Positions 16,514-25,248 are shown, counted from the first letter of the stretch. The stretch: DNA of 63,021 nucleotides from an uncultured Oscillospiraceae bacterium (GCA_947630755.1 CANRIU010000007.1:1-63021), one strand, 5' to 3'. Notes: generated by a model from the letters alone, not told the origin. Numbers and translations are program-made.

Positions 16514-17769
16514 CAGCTGACTCTCACGTTGACGGTGTACTGCCCGACAGCCTCCACATCGCGGAAGCCGTCCACATACACCTTGGCGGGCACCGGGAAG
16601 GTTCCGGGACCGGATACCTCCGTCAGGTCAGCGACGATGCGTATGCTCTCCGCCGTGACCTGGTCAAGGCTCAGCTCCTGCCCGCGCAGGACAATATCAA
16701 GGCTCTGGGTGATTATCTCCTCCACCGTCAGATTATCCGCCAGATTCCGGTAGGATATGTTCGCGGCGGATATGCGGCGTGTCTCCACATTTAAAACATC
16801 GATTGTCACCGTCGCGTTCGTGACGCCGCTCAGGTTCGTGGTGTCATTCGGTATCCGTATCTGATATGTGTTCTCATAGGAGAGTATCACGTTGAGCAGG
16901 TCAACCGTACCGAGGTTTATCTCATTTACCGACTCCAGCACCTCCGGGTCACCGGCGAGCTTGACGGACCTGGGTTCAATATTGATGCTTACGTTCGCGT
17001 CGGTGGCTGTGGCGCGCTCTATGAGGTCTATCTTCAGGGCCACATTCTTGACCAGCTGCACAGACTGGGTGATGATTGCGGAGCTGGCGTTCACGAATTT
17101 AAGGCCCATGGCGTCCATGTCCAGCTCCGCGCCGTCCTCTCCCAGCAGCTTTATGGGTCTCTCGTCAGAGGTCGTCTTTGAGAGGTCCGGGAGGTTGTTG
17201 AGCGTAACCGTGGCCCTGTCGATGAGGGCTATTGCGGCTTCGGTGCCGGAGACATCCACTGAGCTCCTTGAGAGCGTCAGCTCCCCGGCGATGTAGTTTT
17301 CGGCGATGCCGCCCTCAAAAACAGGCTGGATAGGTATGGTCTCCGTCACAAGCCGCTCCACCGTTACCTCAATGGCGTGCTTTGAGGCGCTGACCTGTGT
17401 TATGTTGCTGTTTGGGGAGTCAAATTCAAGCTCATACTCCAGGGCGTGCGTCCCGGTGGGGGCGGTGTACTGTGTCAGCACATCCGTCAGGTCCACCACA
17501 GCCCGGACGTTGGTGTTGGTGAGCTTTGAGACATCCTTGTACCGTCCGTTGAAGGTAACGGAGATCTCCGTTACCTCTCTGGCAGTGACGATAAGGTTGC
17601 TCTCCTCAAGAAAGTCCTCGCCGCTGAACACCACCGGGACCCTCGTTACCGTCCAGTCCCTTGTGGGGTTGAGGTCCCTTGTGACATACAGCCACAGTGA
17701 AACGGAAACGAACACGGAGATGATAAAATATCCGACCTTGATGCCGCCGCTCTTTTTGTTGTTTTCCAT
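16513..17769 (-). CDS. cdaR: YbbR-domain regulator of diadenylate cyclase
   Basis: 418 residues: a short cytoplasmic start, one N-terminal helix (VGYFIISVFVSVSLWLYV), then an extracellular chain of YbbR beta domains (about four, each ~85 residues). In Firmicutes this protein binds and modulates CdaA, encoded just upstream. ATG 17769 overlaps the cdaA TGA as ATGA. The glmM gene that often follows is missing here; DUF5685 and a J-protein follow instead. Confidence 0.93.
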   Translation of the reverse strand: MENNKKSGGIKVGYFIISVFVSVSLWLYVTRDLNPTRDWTVTRVPVVFSGEDFLEESNLIVTAREVTEISVTFNGRYKDVSKLTNTNVRAVVDLTDVLTQYTAPTGTHALEYELEFDSPNSNITQVSASKHAIEVTVERLVTETIPIQPVFEGGIAENYIAGELTLSRSSVDVSGTEAAIALIDRATVTLNNLPDLSKTTSDERPIKLLGEDGAELDMDAMGLKFVNASSAIITQSVQLVKNVALKIDLIERATATDANVSINIEPRSVKLAGDPEVLESVNEINLGTVDLLNVILSYENTYQIRIPNDTTNLSGVTNATVTIDVLNVETRRISAANISYRNLADNLTVEEIITQSLDIVLRGQELSLDQVTAESIRIVADLTEVSGPGTFPVPAKVYVDGFRDVEAVGQYTVNVRVS

Positions 17770-18653
17770 CAAAGATCACCCGCCTTGCCGGACTTGTCCG
17801 AATTGGAACCGCGACGGCGCTTAAGCCTTGCGAAAAGTCCCTTTTTCTCCTGCTCCTGTGGCATCAGTTCCATTCTCAGGAGCTTTTCAAAGGTATCCGG
17901 CGAAAGGCCGCGCTTGATTATTCCCTCGATGGCAACCGAAATATCGCCTGTCTCCTCGGAGACTATGACGACCACCGCGTCGCTGCGCTCGCTCATACCT
18001 ATGCCGGCCCTGTGGCGCATACCCAGGTCCCGGCTGATGTTGGAGTTGCCCGACAGGGGCAGCATACACGCCGCGCCGGCGATTCGCCCGTTTCTTATGA
18101 TGACCGCGCCGTCATGCAGCGGCGCTTTGTCGAAGAACAGGTTTTTTAAGAGCTCCGCCGCCGGGGATGCGTCAACTATCGTCCCGGTCTTTATGTAGGA
18201 TTCCAGGTTCGTCGCGCGCTCAAAGACCATCAGCGCCCCGGTCCGGGACTTTGACATATCCGCGCAGGCGAGGACCGTCTGGGTAATGGCGGTCTCGATG
18301 CTCTTTGTCTTGACCGGGTGTCCGAAAATATCCTTTATGCTGCCGCCGACCTGCTCCAATATGCGGCGGATCTCCGGCTGGAACAGGACGATTATAATGA
18401 TTATCCCCATCTCAAAGGCATTTCCGAGAAGGAAGGACACCACAGGCAGCTCGACCACCGTCGTGAGCAGCATCACCGCCAGAAGGATGAGTATGCCTTT
18501 CACAACGTTCATCGAGTTTGTCTTTGAGAAGAAGGTTATGAGCTTATATACAAGGAACGTGACGATAGCCATATCCAGAATGTCGGACACGCCGACGGCC
18601 TGTATGACGTTTTTCAGCATATTCCAGAGCTCGTTTATTCTATCCATAGCCAT
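17769..18653 (-). CDS. cdaA: diadenylate cyclase CdaA
   Basis: Makes cyclic di-AMP from two ATP, controlling potassium and osmolyte balance. Three N-terminal membrane helices (about residues 15-80) are followed by the DAC domain with the catalytic DGA in LHDGAVIIRNGRIAGAAC and the RHR in LGMRHRAGIGMSE. The C-terminus is basic. 294 residues, normal. It heads the cdaA-cdaR unit with a strong promoter at 18696-18724. Confidence 0.96.
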   Translation of the reverse strand: MAMDRINELWNMLKNVIQAVGVSDILDMAIVTFLVYKLITFFSKTNSMNVVKGILILLAVMLLTTVVELPVVSFLLGNAFEMGIIIIIVLFQPEIRRILEQVGGSIKDIFGHPVKTKSIETAITQTVLACADMSKSRTGALMVFERATNLESYIKTGTIVDASPAAELLKNLFFDKAPLHDGAVIIRNGRIAGAACMLPLSGNSNISRDLGMRHRAGIGMSERSDAVVVIVSEETGDISVAIEGIIKRGLSPDTFEKLLRMELMPQEQEKKGLFARLKRRRGSNSDKSGKAGDL

Positions 18654-18695
18654 ACCGCTTTCTAAGGTGATTTGGACACTGTAAGCTAAATATAT

Positions 18696-18724
18696 ATTAT
18701 AGCACCACGCCGTATTTTTGGCAA
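18696..18724 (-). promoter_or_regulatory. cdaA promoter
   Basis: Minus strand: -35 TTGCCA (18719-18724), 17-bp spacer, -10 TATAAT (18696-18701), 42 bp before the cdaA ATG. Confidence 0.8.
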
Positions 18725-18794
18725 TGAATATTTTATTAACTCGCCTTATACTGTTGTTTGGTCAGCAACATTCGCCATATTTTATTTGATAAAT

Positions 18795-18824
18795 CCAAAA
18801 AAACGCGGGGCTCAGCGGCCCCGC
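18795..18824 (-). terminator. terminator overlapping the stop of the cysteine desulfurase gene
   Basis: Minus strand: GC-rich stem CGCGGGGC/GCCCCGCG-type followed by T7. The TGA stop (18812-18814) lies within the loop region, so the terminator starts inside the coding sequence. Confidence 0.85.
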
Positions 18825-19936
18825 GAGAGCTTTTCAACGGCTGCGGCAAAGGCATCCGCCTCCTCGGCTGTGCTGAAGGCGGAGAAGCTCGCCCTCACTG
18901 TCCCCCGCCTTATTGTTCCCACAGTGGCGTGGGCCAGAGGCGAGCAGTGGAGCCCCGCCCTCACGGCAAAGCCCATCCCGTCGAGTCTCTCCCCCGCCTC
19001 CTCCGGCGTCATTGAGTCGAGGTCGAAGGACAGCACCCCCGCCTGGGCCTGCGCGTCATCGGAGGTGAACACCCGGACTCCGGGTATTGCGGCGAGGCTT
19101 TTGGCGAGGCGCCTTGTGAGAAGGCGCTCATGGGCGGCGATGCTCCCGACGCCCCTCCGAAGGACAAAATCAAGCCCCTCCGCAAGCCCGGCGGCGCCGG
19201 GAATGTTGTGGGTTCCGGCCTCCAGCCTATCCGGCAGGAACATCGGCATATCCGGGCTGCGTGACTCGCTTCCGCTGCCGCCAAAGAGAACGGGCGACGC
19301 CCGGCCGGAGGCTATGAGCAGTCCGGTCCCCTGGGGACCGTAAAGACCCTTGTGCCCGGGCATGGCGATAAAGTCCGCGCCGAGTGCCCCGGCGTCAACC
19401 TCCAGCGCCCCGGCGGACTGGGAGGCGTCCACGATGAACGGCACGCCCCTCTCCCGGCAGAGCCTGCCGATTTCGTACACAGGCAGTATAAATCCGAACA
19501 CATTTGATACATGGGTGCATATTACCGCGTCGGTTTTCCCGTCAACAGCCCTTTCAAAGGCGGCAATAGCCGCGTCCCTGTCAAAGACGGGGCTGCCCGC
19601 TGCCGTCACCTCCGCGCCGAGGGCGTGGAGCGGGCGCACGACAGAGTTGTGCTCGTAGCCGCTTATCACCACCCGCGAGCCCGGGCCGACAAGTGAGCGG
19701 ATGGCGATGTTAAGCCCGTGGGTAGCGTTGAAGGTCACAGCCACGCGCTCCATATTGTCAACATTGAAAAGCCTCGCCGCCCTCTCGCGGCATTTGTACA
19801 GCACCTCCGCCGCCGCCATGGCGGGCGCGTGACCGCCCCTTCCGGGGCTGGCGCAGGTCCGCATGGCGCGCACCATAGCCGCCTCAACGCTCCGTGGCTT
19901 TTGAAGCGTTGTCGCGGCGTTATCAAGGTAGATCAA
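18812..19936 (-). CDS. cysteine desulfurase-family PLP aminotransferase (class V)
   Basis: 374 residues. YLDNAATTLQKP start, PLP lysine in MPGHKGLYGPQGTG, and a catalytic-type Cys in GLHCSPLAH. The sequence fits the cysteine desulfurase subfamily seen beside YedF/DUF3343-type proteins and selenium genes (TIGR01977-like) rather than housekeeping IscS. It should mobilise sulfur or selenium from cysteine or selenocysteine. The start overlaps the DUF3343 gene by ATGA, so both are probably made together. The substrate is inferred, not shown. Confidence 0.88.
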   Translation of the reverse strand: MIYLDNAATTLQKPRSVEAAMVRAMRTCASPGRGGHAPAMAAAEVLYKCRERAARLFNVDNMERVAVTFNATHGLNIAIRSLVGPGSRVVISGYEHNSVVRPLHALGAEVTAAGSPVFDRDAAIAAFERAVDGKTDAVICTHVSNVFGFILPVYEIGRLCRERGVPFIVDASQSAGALEVDAGALGADFIAMPGHKGLYGPQGTGLLIASGRASPVLFGGSGSESRSPDMPMFLPDRLEAGTHNIPGAAGLAEGLDFVLRRGVGSIAAHERLLTRRLAKSLAAIPGVRVFTSDDAQAQAGVLSFDLDSMTPEEAGERLDGMGFAVRAGLHCSPLAHATVGTIRRGTVRASFSAFSTAEEADAFAAAVEKLSRGR

Positions 19937-20184
19937 CGCTTGACCTCCTCAAAGCCCCCGGCGGGAAGGCGCCTGAATATGCGCTTCGGCGTCAGCATCG
20001 CGGCGTCAAGGGCGCCAAGGGCAGTCTCCAGCGCTCCCGCGGCGATCCTGACGGCGTAGCCGCAGCCCTCCCGGGACATATTCTGGGGGGTGCGGACGAT
20101 CATATTCCTTATTCTCGCCGCGCTCAGGGTCCTTGACGCACTCTGGGCGAAGGTCAGCGACCGGCAAGTGAGATAGACTTCCAT
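19933..20184 (-). CDS. DUF3343 putative Se/S carrier protein
   Basis: 83 residues. ATG 20184 has GGGAGGA upstream and gives MEVYLTCRSLTFAQSASRTL; the longer frame to 20226 lacks a site. Family members are small sulfur-carrier-like proteins with a Cys near the N-terminus (Cys7) and a second in REGCGYAV. They are usually linked to class-V desulfurases, as here. A 7-bp hairpin (TGACCGC/GCGGTCA, 20207-20225) lies just upstream of the ribosome-binding site. Confidence 0.82.
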   Translation of the reverse strand: MEVYLTCRSLTFAQSASRTLSAARIRNMIVRTPQNMSREGCGYAVRIAAGALETALGALDAAMLTPKRIFRRLPAGGFEEVKR

Positions 20185-20255
20185 AAAAATCCTCCCGGAT
20201 GTAAGCTGACCGCTCAAGGCGGTCACAACATACTATGCCGGGAGTTCGGAAAAGT

Positions 20256-20747
20256 TTATAGGTTTTTTGCTTTTGGGGCTGTCTCCTCCAGCAGCACCAC
20301 CGCGTGGGCCGCGATGCCCCGGGTGCTCACCTCACCGAGCCCCTCCTCGGTAGTCGCCTTCACATTGACCCGGTCCGCCGTGACACCCATGTGCTCCGCA
20401 AGAGTACGGGACATTTCAAGGGTAAAGCGGGAGAGCTTCGGCGCCTGGGCGATGATGGTTATGTCCGCGTTGCCCACCCGCAGGCCCCTTGTCCGCAGAA
20501 GCTCCATGACATCATCGAGAAGCCTGAGGCTGCTGGCGCCGAGGAATCTGTCGTCGCTGTCGGGAAAGAGCTTCCCTATGTCCCCTATCCCCGCCGCGCC
20601 CAGCAGCGCGTCCATAAGTGCGTGTACCGCCGCGTCGGCGTCAGAGTGACCAAGGAGCCCCAGCTCATACGGGATATGTACGCCTCCGAGGATAAGCTCT
20701 CTGTCCGGGACAAGCCTGTGTACGTCGTACCCGTGGCCAATCCTCAT
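20256..20747 (-). CDS. ispF: 2-C-methyl-D-erythritol 2,4-cyclodiphosphate synthase
   Basis: MEP-pathway enzyme. MRIGHGYDVHRL with the metal ligands DVH, GHSDADAAVHALMDALLGA and the C-terminal VNVKATTEEGLG are all present. 163 residues, normal. It overlaps ispD by ATGA, so IspD and IspF, which act at steps 3 and 5 of isoprenoid synthesis, are co-translated. IspH, the last step, is encoded nearby as a fusion. Confidence 0.97.
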   Translation of the reverse strand: MRIGHGYDVHRLVPDRELILGGVHIPYELGLLGHSDADAAVHALMDALLGAAGIGDIGKLFPDSDDRFLGASSLRLLDDVMELLRTRGLRVGNADITIIAQAPKLSRFTLEMSRTLAEHMGVTADRVNVKATTEEGLGEVSTRGIAAHAVVLLEETAPKAKNL

Positions 20748-21490
20748 AGCGCGCTCCTTGAGGCCAGGATCGCCTCGGCAAGGGCAAAGTCCATGGGCCG
20801 GGTGAGCTTTATATTCTCCGGCGAGCCCTCGCTCAGCGCGGGCTTTACGCCGATGACCTCTACCGCGCCACAGTCGTCGGTGACCTCCAGCCCCTTGACG
20901 CTGGCGTTATGCAGCGCGGCCTTCAGTATATCTGCCGAGAAAACCTGGGGCGTCTGGACTGCAAAAAGCTTTTTCCTGTCGGGAGTTTCCACTGCAAAGC
21001 CGTTCTCCGACACCTTGACCGTGTCGCTCACAGGCACTGCCGGGCAGGCGGCATTATATTTGTACGCCTTTGAGAAGACGTCCCTCAGGACCTCCGGCGT
21101 GACAAGCGGCCTTGCGCCGTCGTGGACGGCGATGAATTCCGCCGCCGGGTCCGCCTCCTGAACGCCGATAAGCACGCTTTCCAGCCTGCTGGCGCCCCCG
21201 GCGAGGAGCTTTGTCGCCTTTGTTATCTCAAACTCCGCGCACAGGTCGGCGGCGGGGACAATGGACTCCTCCCTTGTCACAATGATTATCTCATGGATGT
21301 TTTCGCACTCCTGGAGCACCCTCAGGGTCCTTGCCAGCACCGGGAGGCCGCCAAGCTCCATAAACAGCTTGTCCTCCCCGCCCATGCGCTCCGAGGAGCC
21401 CGCGGCGGCTACCACCGCGGTGCAGAACGGATGGTCGTTCCATGTCACTGCCCTTTTAAAAAGCTTTGCTATGATCTTCTTTGCGCCCAT
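20744..21490 (-). CDS. ispD: 2-C-methyl-D-erythritol 4-phosphate cytidylyltransferase
   Basis: CTP-dependent MEP-pathway enzyme. The CTP-binding N-terminus AAAGSSERMGGEDKLF, central VHDGARPLV and late TDDCGAVEV fit IspD. The N-terminus carries a ~20-residue extension (MGAKKIIAKLFKRAVTWND) before the usual start; the ATG at 21490 has AAGGGGTGAG upstream, which supports it. A terminator from the upstream gene lies only about 35 bp before the start, so ispD may have its own weak promoter. Confidence 0.95.
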   Translation of the reverse strand: MGAKKIIAKLFKRAVTWNDHPFCTAVVAAAGSSERMGGEDKLFMELGGLPVLARTLRVLQECENIHEIIIVTREESIVPAADLCAEFEITKATKLLAGGASRLESVLIGVQEADPAAEFIAVHDGARPLVTPEVLRDVFSKAYKYNAACPAVPVSDTVKVSENGFAVETPDRKKLFAVQTPQVFSADILKAALHNASVKGLEVTDDCGAVEVIGVKPALSEGSPENIKLTRPMDFALAEAILASRSAL

Positions 21491-21524
21491 AGGCTCACCC
21501 CTTGACAGTATATTACCAAAGGTC

Positions 21525-21554
21525 TGAAAAAAGCGGCAGCTTTTGCTGCCGCTT
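21525..21554 (-). terminator. terminator between ispH-rpsA and ispD (copy 1 of 24-nt palindrome)
   Basis: Perfect 10-bp stem AAGCGGCAGC/GCTGCCGCTT with TTTT/AAAA loop (21531-21554), followed on the minus strand by T6. An identical copy lies at 21755-21778. Confidence 0.75.
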
Positions 21555-21778
21555 CAGCTTGTCAAAAACTCAGATTCAATATTTTTCCCGGCGACATGCG
21601 CGTCGGAAAAAATACCTTTTGCCGCCCAAGTGCCGCCTACGGCGGCGCGCAGGGCGACAGCAGGGTAATTTTCACTGAATTTCGCAAAATTCGGTGAAAA
21701 TTACCCGCACGTTCCCCTCTGTTGAAAAAGCTCTTCAGGCTTTTTCAACAGTTTAAGCGGCAGCTTTTGCTGCCGCTT
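21531..21778. repeat. multi-hairpin intergenic element bounded by identical palindromes
   Basis: The 300-bp gene-free stretch between ispD and ispH-rpsA. It is bounded by two identical 24-nt palindromes (21531-21554, 21755-21778) with T-runs pointing outward on opposite strands. Between them lie GCCGCC/GGCGGC (21632-21646), a ~20-bp near-perfect hairpin (21663-21706, arms starting GGGTAATTTTCAC) and a 13-bp stem (21719-21751, CTGTTGAAAAAGC/GCTTTTTCAACAG). No ORF is supported. It looks like a repeat-type insertion or a chain of terminators. Confidence 0.6.
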
Positions 21779-21786
21779 TTTTAATT
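21755..21786 (+). terminator. copy 2 of the 24-nt palindrome, plus-strand T-run
   Basis: Same 10-bp stem as 21531-21554, followed on the plus strand by a T-rich tract. No plus-strand gene feeds into it, so its value as a terminator is unclear. Confidence 0.5.
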
Positions 21787-21793
21787 TCACTGA

Positions 21794-23956
21794 TCACTCG
21801 TCCTCGCTGGGGAGATCCTCGGGCGCGGGGGGATTCTCGGTGTCATAGACGACGACAGGGGTGTCATCCTCGTCCTCGGGCTCCTCCTCCACGGGCTGGG
21901 CCTTGGGGGCCGGGGTCTCGGACAGGGCCCTGATGGACAGGGACACCTTCTTGTTGTCGTTGTCGATGTTGATTATCTTGGCGTCGACTACATCGCCCTC
22001 GCTGAGCACGTCGTCGGGCTTGCCGATGCGGCGGTCCGCGATCTGGGAGATATGGATGAGTCCGTCAACACCGGGCACGATCTCGGCAAAGGCGCCGAAA
22101 GTCATGAGCTTCACAATGCGGACCCTGGTAACGGAGCCGACCGCAAAGCTGGTGGTGAACTTGACCCAGGGGTTCTCGTTGGGATCCTTATAGCCGAGGG
22201 AGATCTTCTTTGTCTCCTTGTCGAAGGATATGACATAGACATCCACCTCATCGCCCACGGAGAGGACCTCAGAGGGCTGATGGATGCGCTTCCAGCTCAG
22301 CTCAGACACATGGACCATGCCGTCCACGCCGCCGATGTCCACAAAGGCGCCGTAGCTCGTAAGGGACTTGACGACACCGTGATAGTGCTTGCCGACCTCG
22401 ATCTCGTTCCATGTGGCCTCGGCCTTGGAGCGGCGCTCACTGACGATAACGTCACGGATGGAGCCCACAACGCGCTTGCGGGGCTGGTTGACCTCACGGA
22501 TGATGAGCCGGACCTTTTTCTTGAGAAGCTCTGTCATCGGGGCGTCCTTGGGCAGGCCGGACTGGGAGGCGGGCACAAAGACACGGATGCCCTTGACGTT
22601 GACAACAATGCCGCCCTTGTTCTCCTCGACCACGGTGCCCTCCACCACGGCGCGGGAATTTCTCGCCTCAACTATGCTGTCCCAGTTCTTCACGCTGTCA
22701 AGGCGCTTCTTGGAGAGCATGACCGTGCCCTCAACGTCGTTGACGCGCATGACATATGCCTCGATCTCATCGCCCACATGGATGACATCGGCGACATTGA
22801 CGCCGGGCTCATCGGTGAACTCAGAGATGGGGATATATCCGGACTGCTTAGTACCAAGATCTACGGATATTTCGGTCTGTGTGACAGAGGCTATCACGCC
22901 CTTGACCTTCTCACCCGTATGTAAGGTCTTGATAGAACGCTCAAGCAGCTCCTCGAAAGAGGCCTCGGCCTCGGGGACCTCGGTCTTGACCTGCTCCTCC
23001 TGCGTCGGCTGCTCCGCCGCCGGCTCCGCGCTGACCTCAGTGGTCTCCACGGTCTTCTCTTCGACGGCCTGGGCCGCCGTGTTTTCTTCGACTGTCTCCA
23101 CAGTCTTGATCTCGTCACTCATCTTCCTGTTGACCTCCTTAATTATCCACTCTGGTGTGGAGGCGCCGGCAGTGATACCTACCGTCACAGCCCCGCGAAG
23201 CTCCGCCGGATCGAGCTGGCTGGCGTTCTCAATGAGGACGACCTTCCCGCAGCACTCCCGGCAGACAGCCGCGAGCTTTGAGGTGTTCGCACTGTTCCGT
23301 CCGCCTATTACGATCATCGCGTCGCTCCGCGAGGCGATTTCCCGCGCCTCACGCTGACGATTTGATGTCGTACCGCATATTGTATCAAATATTTCGCAGT
23401 TTGTACACTGTTTTTTTAGAATTTTAACACTATTTTCAAAATTTTTTTGCTCCCCGGTAGTCTGAGAGACTACCGTAAGCGGTTTTGAGGCCATTCCGGG
23501 CTCCTCACGAAGCCATTTTTCCGTTTCCTCCGGGTTTTCGAGGACCACGCTCTCCCCGCAGAACCCGCGCACTGCCGCGACCTCCGGGTGATGGCGCTCG
23601 CCAATTATCACCACGACCCGCCCCTCCCGGGACTTCTCCTCCACCAGACGGTGGATCTTCTCCACATCCGGGCAGGTGGCGTCGATGATCGGACAGCCAA
23701 GCCTTGAGAGCTCCTCGTAGACGCTTCTGCCCACTCCGTGGCTGCGGATTATCACCGGCTCCCCGGGCTTAAGCTCAGATACGTCGTTTACCGTCCGCAC
23801 TCCACGGCTCTCAAGCATTTTCACCACGTCGGCGTTGTGTATGAGGGGACCCAGGCAGGCGCAGTGACCGAATTTTTCGGCGGCTTCCTCCGCCAGACGC
23901 ACGGCGCGCCTCACGCCGAAGCAAAATCCTGCGGTCCTTGCGTTCACAAGCTCCAT
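21794..23956 (-). CDS. ispH-rpsA: IspH-ribosomal protein S1 fusion
   Basis: About 720 residues. Residues 1-278 are IspH (HMB-PP reductase, last MEP-pathway step) with the three iron-sulfur Cys in AGFCFGVRRA, DATCPDVEK and DTICGTTSNRQRE. After an acidic Glu/Thr/Val-rich linker (about 279-340) come four S1 RNA-binding domains, the third and fourth with canonical TSYGAFVDI and MTFGAFAEI cores, and an acidic tail. Such fusions are known in Clostridia. ATG 23956 lies 4 bp after the plsC stop. A strong internal ribosome-binding site and ATG at 23122 could make S1 alone. Confidence 0.95.
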   Translation of the reverse strand: MELVNARTAGFCFGVRRAVRLAEEAAEKFGHCACLGPLIHNADVVKMLESRGVRTVNDVSELKPGEPVIIRSHGVGRSVYEELSRLGCPIIDATCPDVEKIHRLVEEKSREGRVVVIIGERHHPEVAAVRGFCGESVVLENPEETEKWLREEPGMASKPLTVVSQTTGEQKNFENSVKILKKQCTNCEIFDTICGTTSNRQREAREIASRSDAMIVIGGRNSANTSKLAAVCRECCGKVVLIENASQLDPAELRGAVTVGITAGASTPEWIIKEVNRKMSDEIKTVETVEENTAAQAVEEKTVETTEVSAEPAAEQPTQEEQVKTEVPEAEASFEELLERSIKTLHTGEKVKGVIASVTQTEISVDLGTKQSGYIPISEFTDEPGVNVADVIHVGDEIEAYVMRVNDVEGTVMLSKKRLDSVKNWDSIVEARNSRAVVEGTVVEENKGGIVVNVKGIRVFVPASQSGLPKDAPMTELLKKKVRLIIREVNQPRKRVVGSIRDVIVSERRSKAEATWNEIEVGKHYHGVVKSLTSYGAFVDIGGVDGMVHVSELSWKRIHQPSEVLSVGDEVDVYVISFDKETKKISLGYKDPNENPWVKFTTSFAVGSVTRVRIVKLMTFGAFAEIVPGVDGLIHISQIADRRIGKPDDVLSEGDVVDAKIINIDNDNKKVSLSIRALSETPAPKAQPVEEEPEDEDDTPVVVYDTENPPAPEDLPSEDE
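23122..23140 (-). promoter_or_regulatory. internal ribosome-binding site and start for free S1
   Basis: Minus strand: AAGGAGGT (23133-23140), 10-nt spacer, in-frame ATG (23120-23122) giving MSDEIKTVE at the exact IspH/S1 junction. It would yield a 442-residue S1 protein. The sequence is seen directly; use is inferred. Confidence 0.55.
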
Positions 23957-23960
23957 GCCG

Positions 23961-24575
23961 TCACGCACCTTCCCTCACCATGACAGTTTCCCCGAGTCTC
24001 GCTATTTTATCCATCAGCTCGTCGGCAATTTGCTCCAGATCCTCCCTGGACAGCCTCCGGGACCTGTCAAGCAGTATGGGCTTGCCCACAACGATGATAT
24101 TGCGGCGGAAGAATCTCTTCCGGCGGGGTATGTACATCGGGATTATAGGCGCACCCGATTTTTCGGCGAGCCTCACCGCCCCGGCCTTGGGGCTGACCTC
24201 GCCGTCGGCGTGGGTCCTCGTGCCCTCGGGGAAGATGCCAAGCTTCTTCTCCTCCTTCAAAACTCTGAGCGCGCACTTTATGGCGTTGAGGTCCGCAGCC
24301 TCCCGGTTCACAGGGAATGTGCCGATGCCCTTTAAAAGCCAGCCCAGGGGCTTTATCTTAAAAAGCTCCTGCTTCGCCATAAGGCAAAGGTGGTACTTGA
24401 CAGGCACGGCGAAGGCCATATAAAAGGGGTCGTCAAAGCTCGTGTGGTTGGCGCAGACGACCGCGGCGCCGTCCGGTATGTTCTCCCTGCCGATTATCTT
24501 GTAGGGCTTGAAAATCCCGTAAAAGGCCATCACAATGGCGCGGAGGACCCTGTAAAGAAAAAATTTCCAGTCCAT
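23961..24575 (-). CDS. plsC: 1-acyl-sn-glycerol-3-phosphate acyltransferase
   Basis: 204 residues. Acylates lysophosphatidic acid in phospholipid synthesis. Catalytic motif NHTSFDDPF (HxxxxD) and FPEGTRTHADGEV are clear, with GAPIIPMYI after. An N-terminal hydrophobic segment anchors it to the membrane. It lies between cmk and ispH-rpsA, the usual clostridial order. Confidence 0.94.
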   Translation of the reverse strand: MDWKFFLYRVLRAIVMAFYGIFKPYKIIGRENIPDGAAVVCANHTSFDDPFYMAFAVPVKYHLCLMAKQELFKIKPLGWLLKGIGTFPVNREAADLNAIKCALRVLKEEKKLGIFPEGTRTHADGEVSPKAGAVRLAEKSGAPIIPMYIPRRKRFFRRNIIVVGKPILLDRSRRLSREDLEQIADELMDKIARLGETVMVREGA

Positions 24576-24576
24576 A

Positions 24577-25248
24577 TTACCTGCGTACCTCGATAATATC
24601 CCGGATTATCTCAAAGCTCTCGTTAAGACCGTGCTCGGTGGTGTCAACTATGACGGCGTCCTCTGCAGGTCTCAGCGGCGCAATGGGTCTTGAGGAGTCG
24701 TTTCTGTCCCGGAGCTCAATATCCCGGAGGACGGTGTCAAAGTCGGTTTCAACGCCCTTTTCCCTGAGCTCCCGGAAGCGGCGGCGGGCGCGCTCCATTG
24801 CGGAGGCCGTGAGGAATATCTTCAACCTCGCGTTGGGCAGCACCACCGTGCCGATGTCCCTGCCGTCCATAATGACGTCGTACCTCTCCGCCAGAGAGCG
24901 CTGGGTGTCCAGCAGAAACGCCCTCACCGAGGGGATGGCGGAGACATCCGACGCCGCCATGGAGACCTCCGGCAGGCGTATGTCGCCGGAAACATCCTCG
25001 CCGTTGAGGTACATCCTCTGCACGCCTTCGGAGTCGTAGCCGAGCTCCACGTTGATTTTGGGGAGAAGCGCCGTCACGGCGTCAGCGTCCTTCGGGTCCG
25101 CGCCGCTGCGAAGGACATACAGCCCCACCGTGCGGTACAGCGCCCCCGTATCCACATAAATAAAGCCGAAGTGCTTTGCGGTCATCCTCGCCAGGGTAGA
25201 TTTTCCCGCGCCGGAGGGGCCGTCTATTGCGACAGCAATGTGGCTCAT
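24577..25248 (-). CDS. cmk: cytidylate kinase
   Basis: Phosphorylates CMP and dCMP. P-loop DGPSGAGKST, YVDTGALYRTVG, DGRDIGTVVLPNA and RDRNDSSRPIAPL match the family. 223 residues, normal. The stop is adjacent to the plsC start. Confidence 0.96.
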   Translation of the reverse strand: MSHIAVAIDGPSGAGKSTLARMTAKHFGFIYVDTGALYRTVGLYVLRSGADPKDADAVTALLPKINVELGYDSEGVQRMYLNGEDVSGDIRLPEVSMAASDVSAIPSVRAFLLDTQRSLAERYDVIMDGRDIGTVVLPNARLKIFLTASAMERARRRFRELREKGVETDFDTVLRDIELRDRNDSSRPIAPLRPAEDAVIVDTTEHGLNESFEIIRDIIEVRR

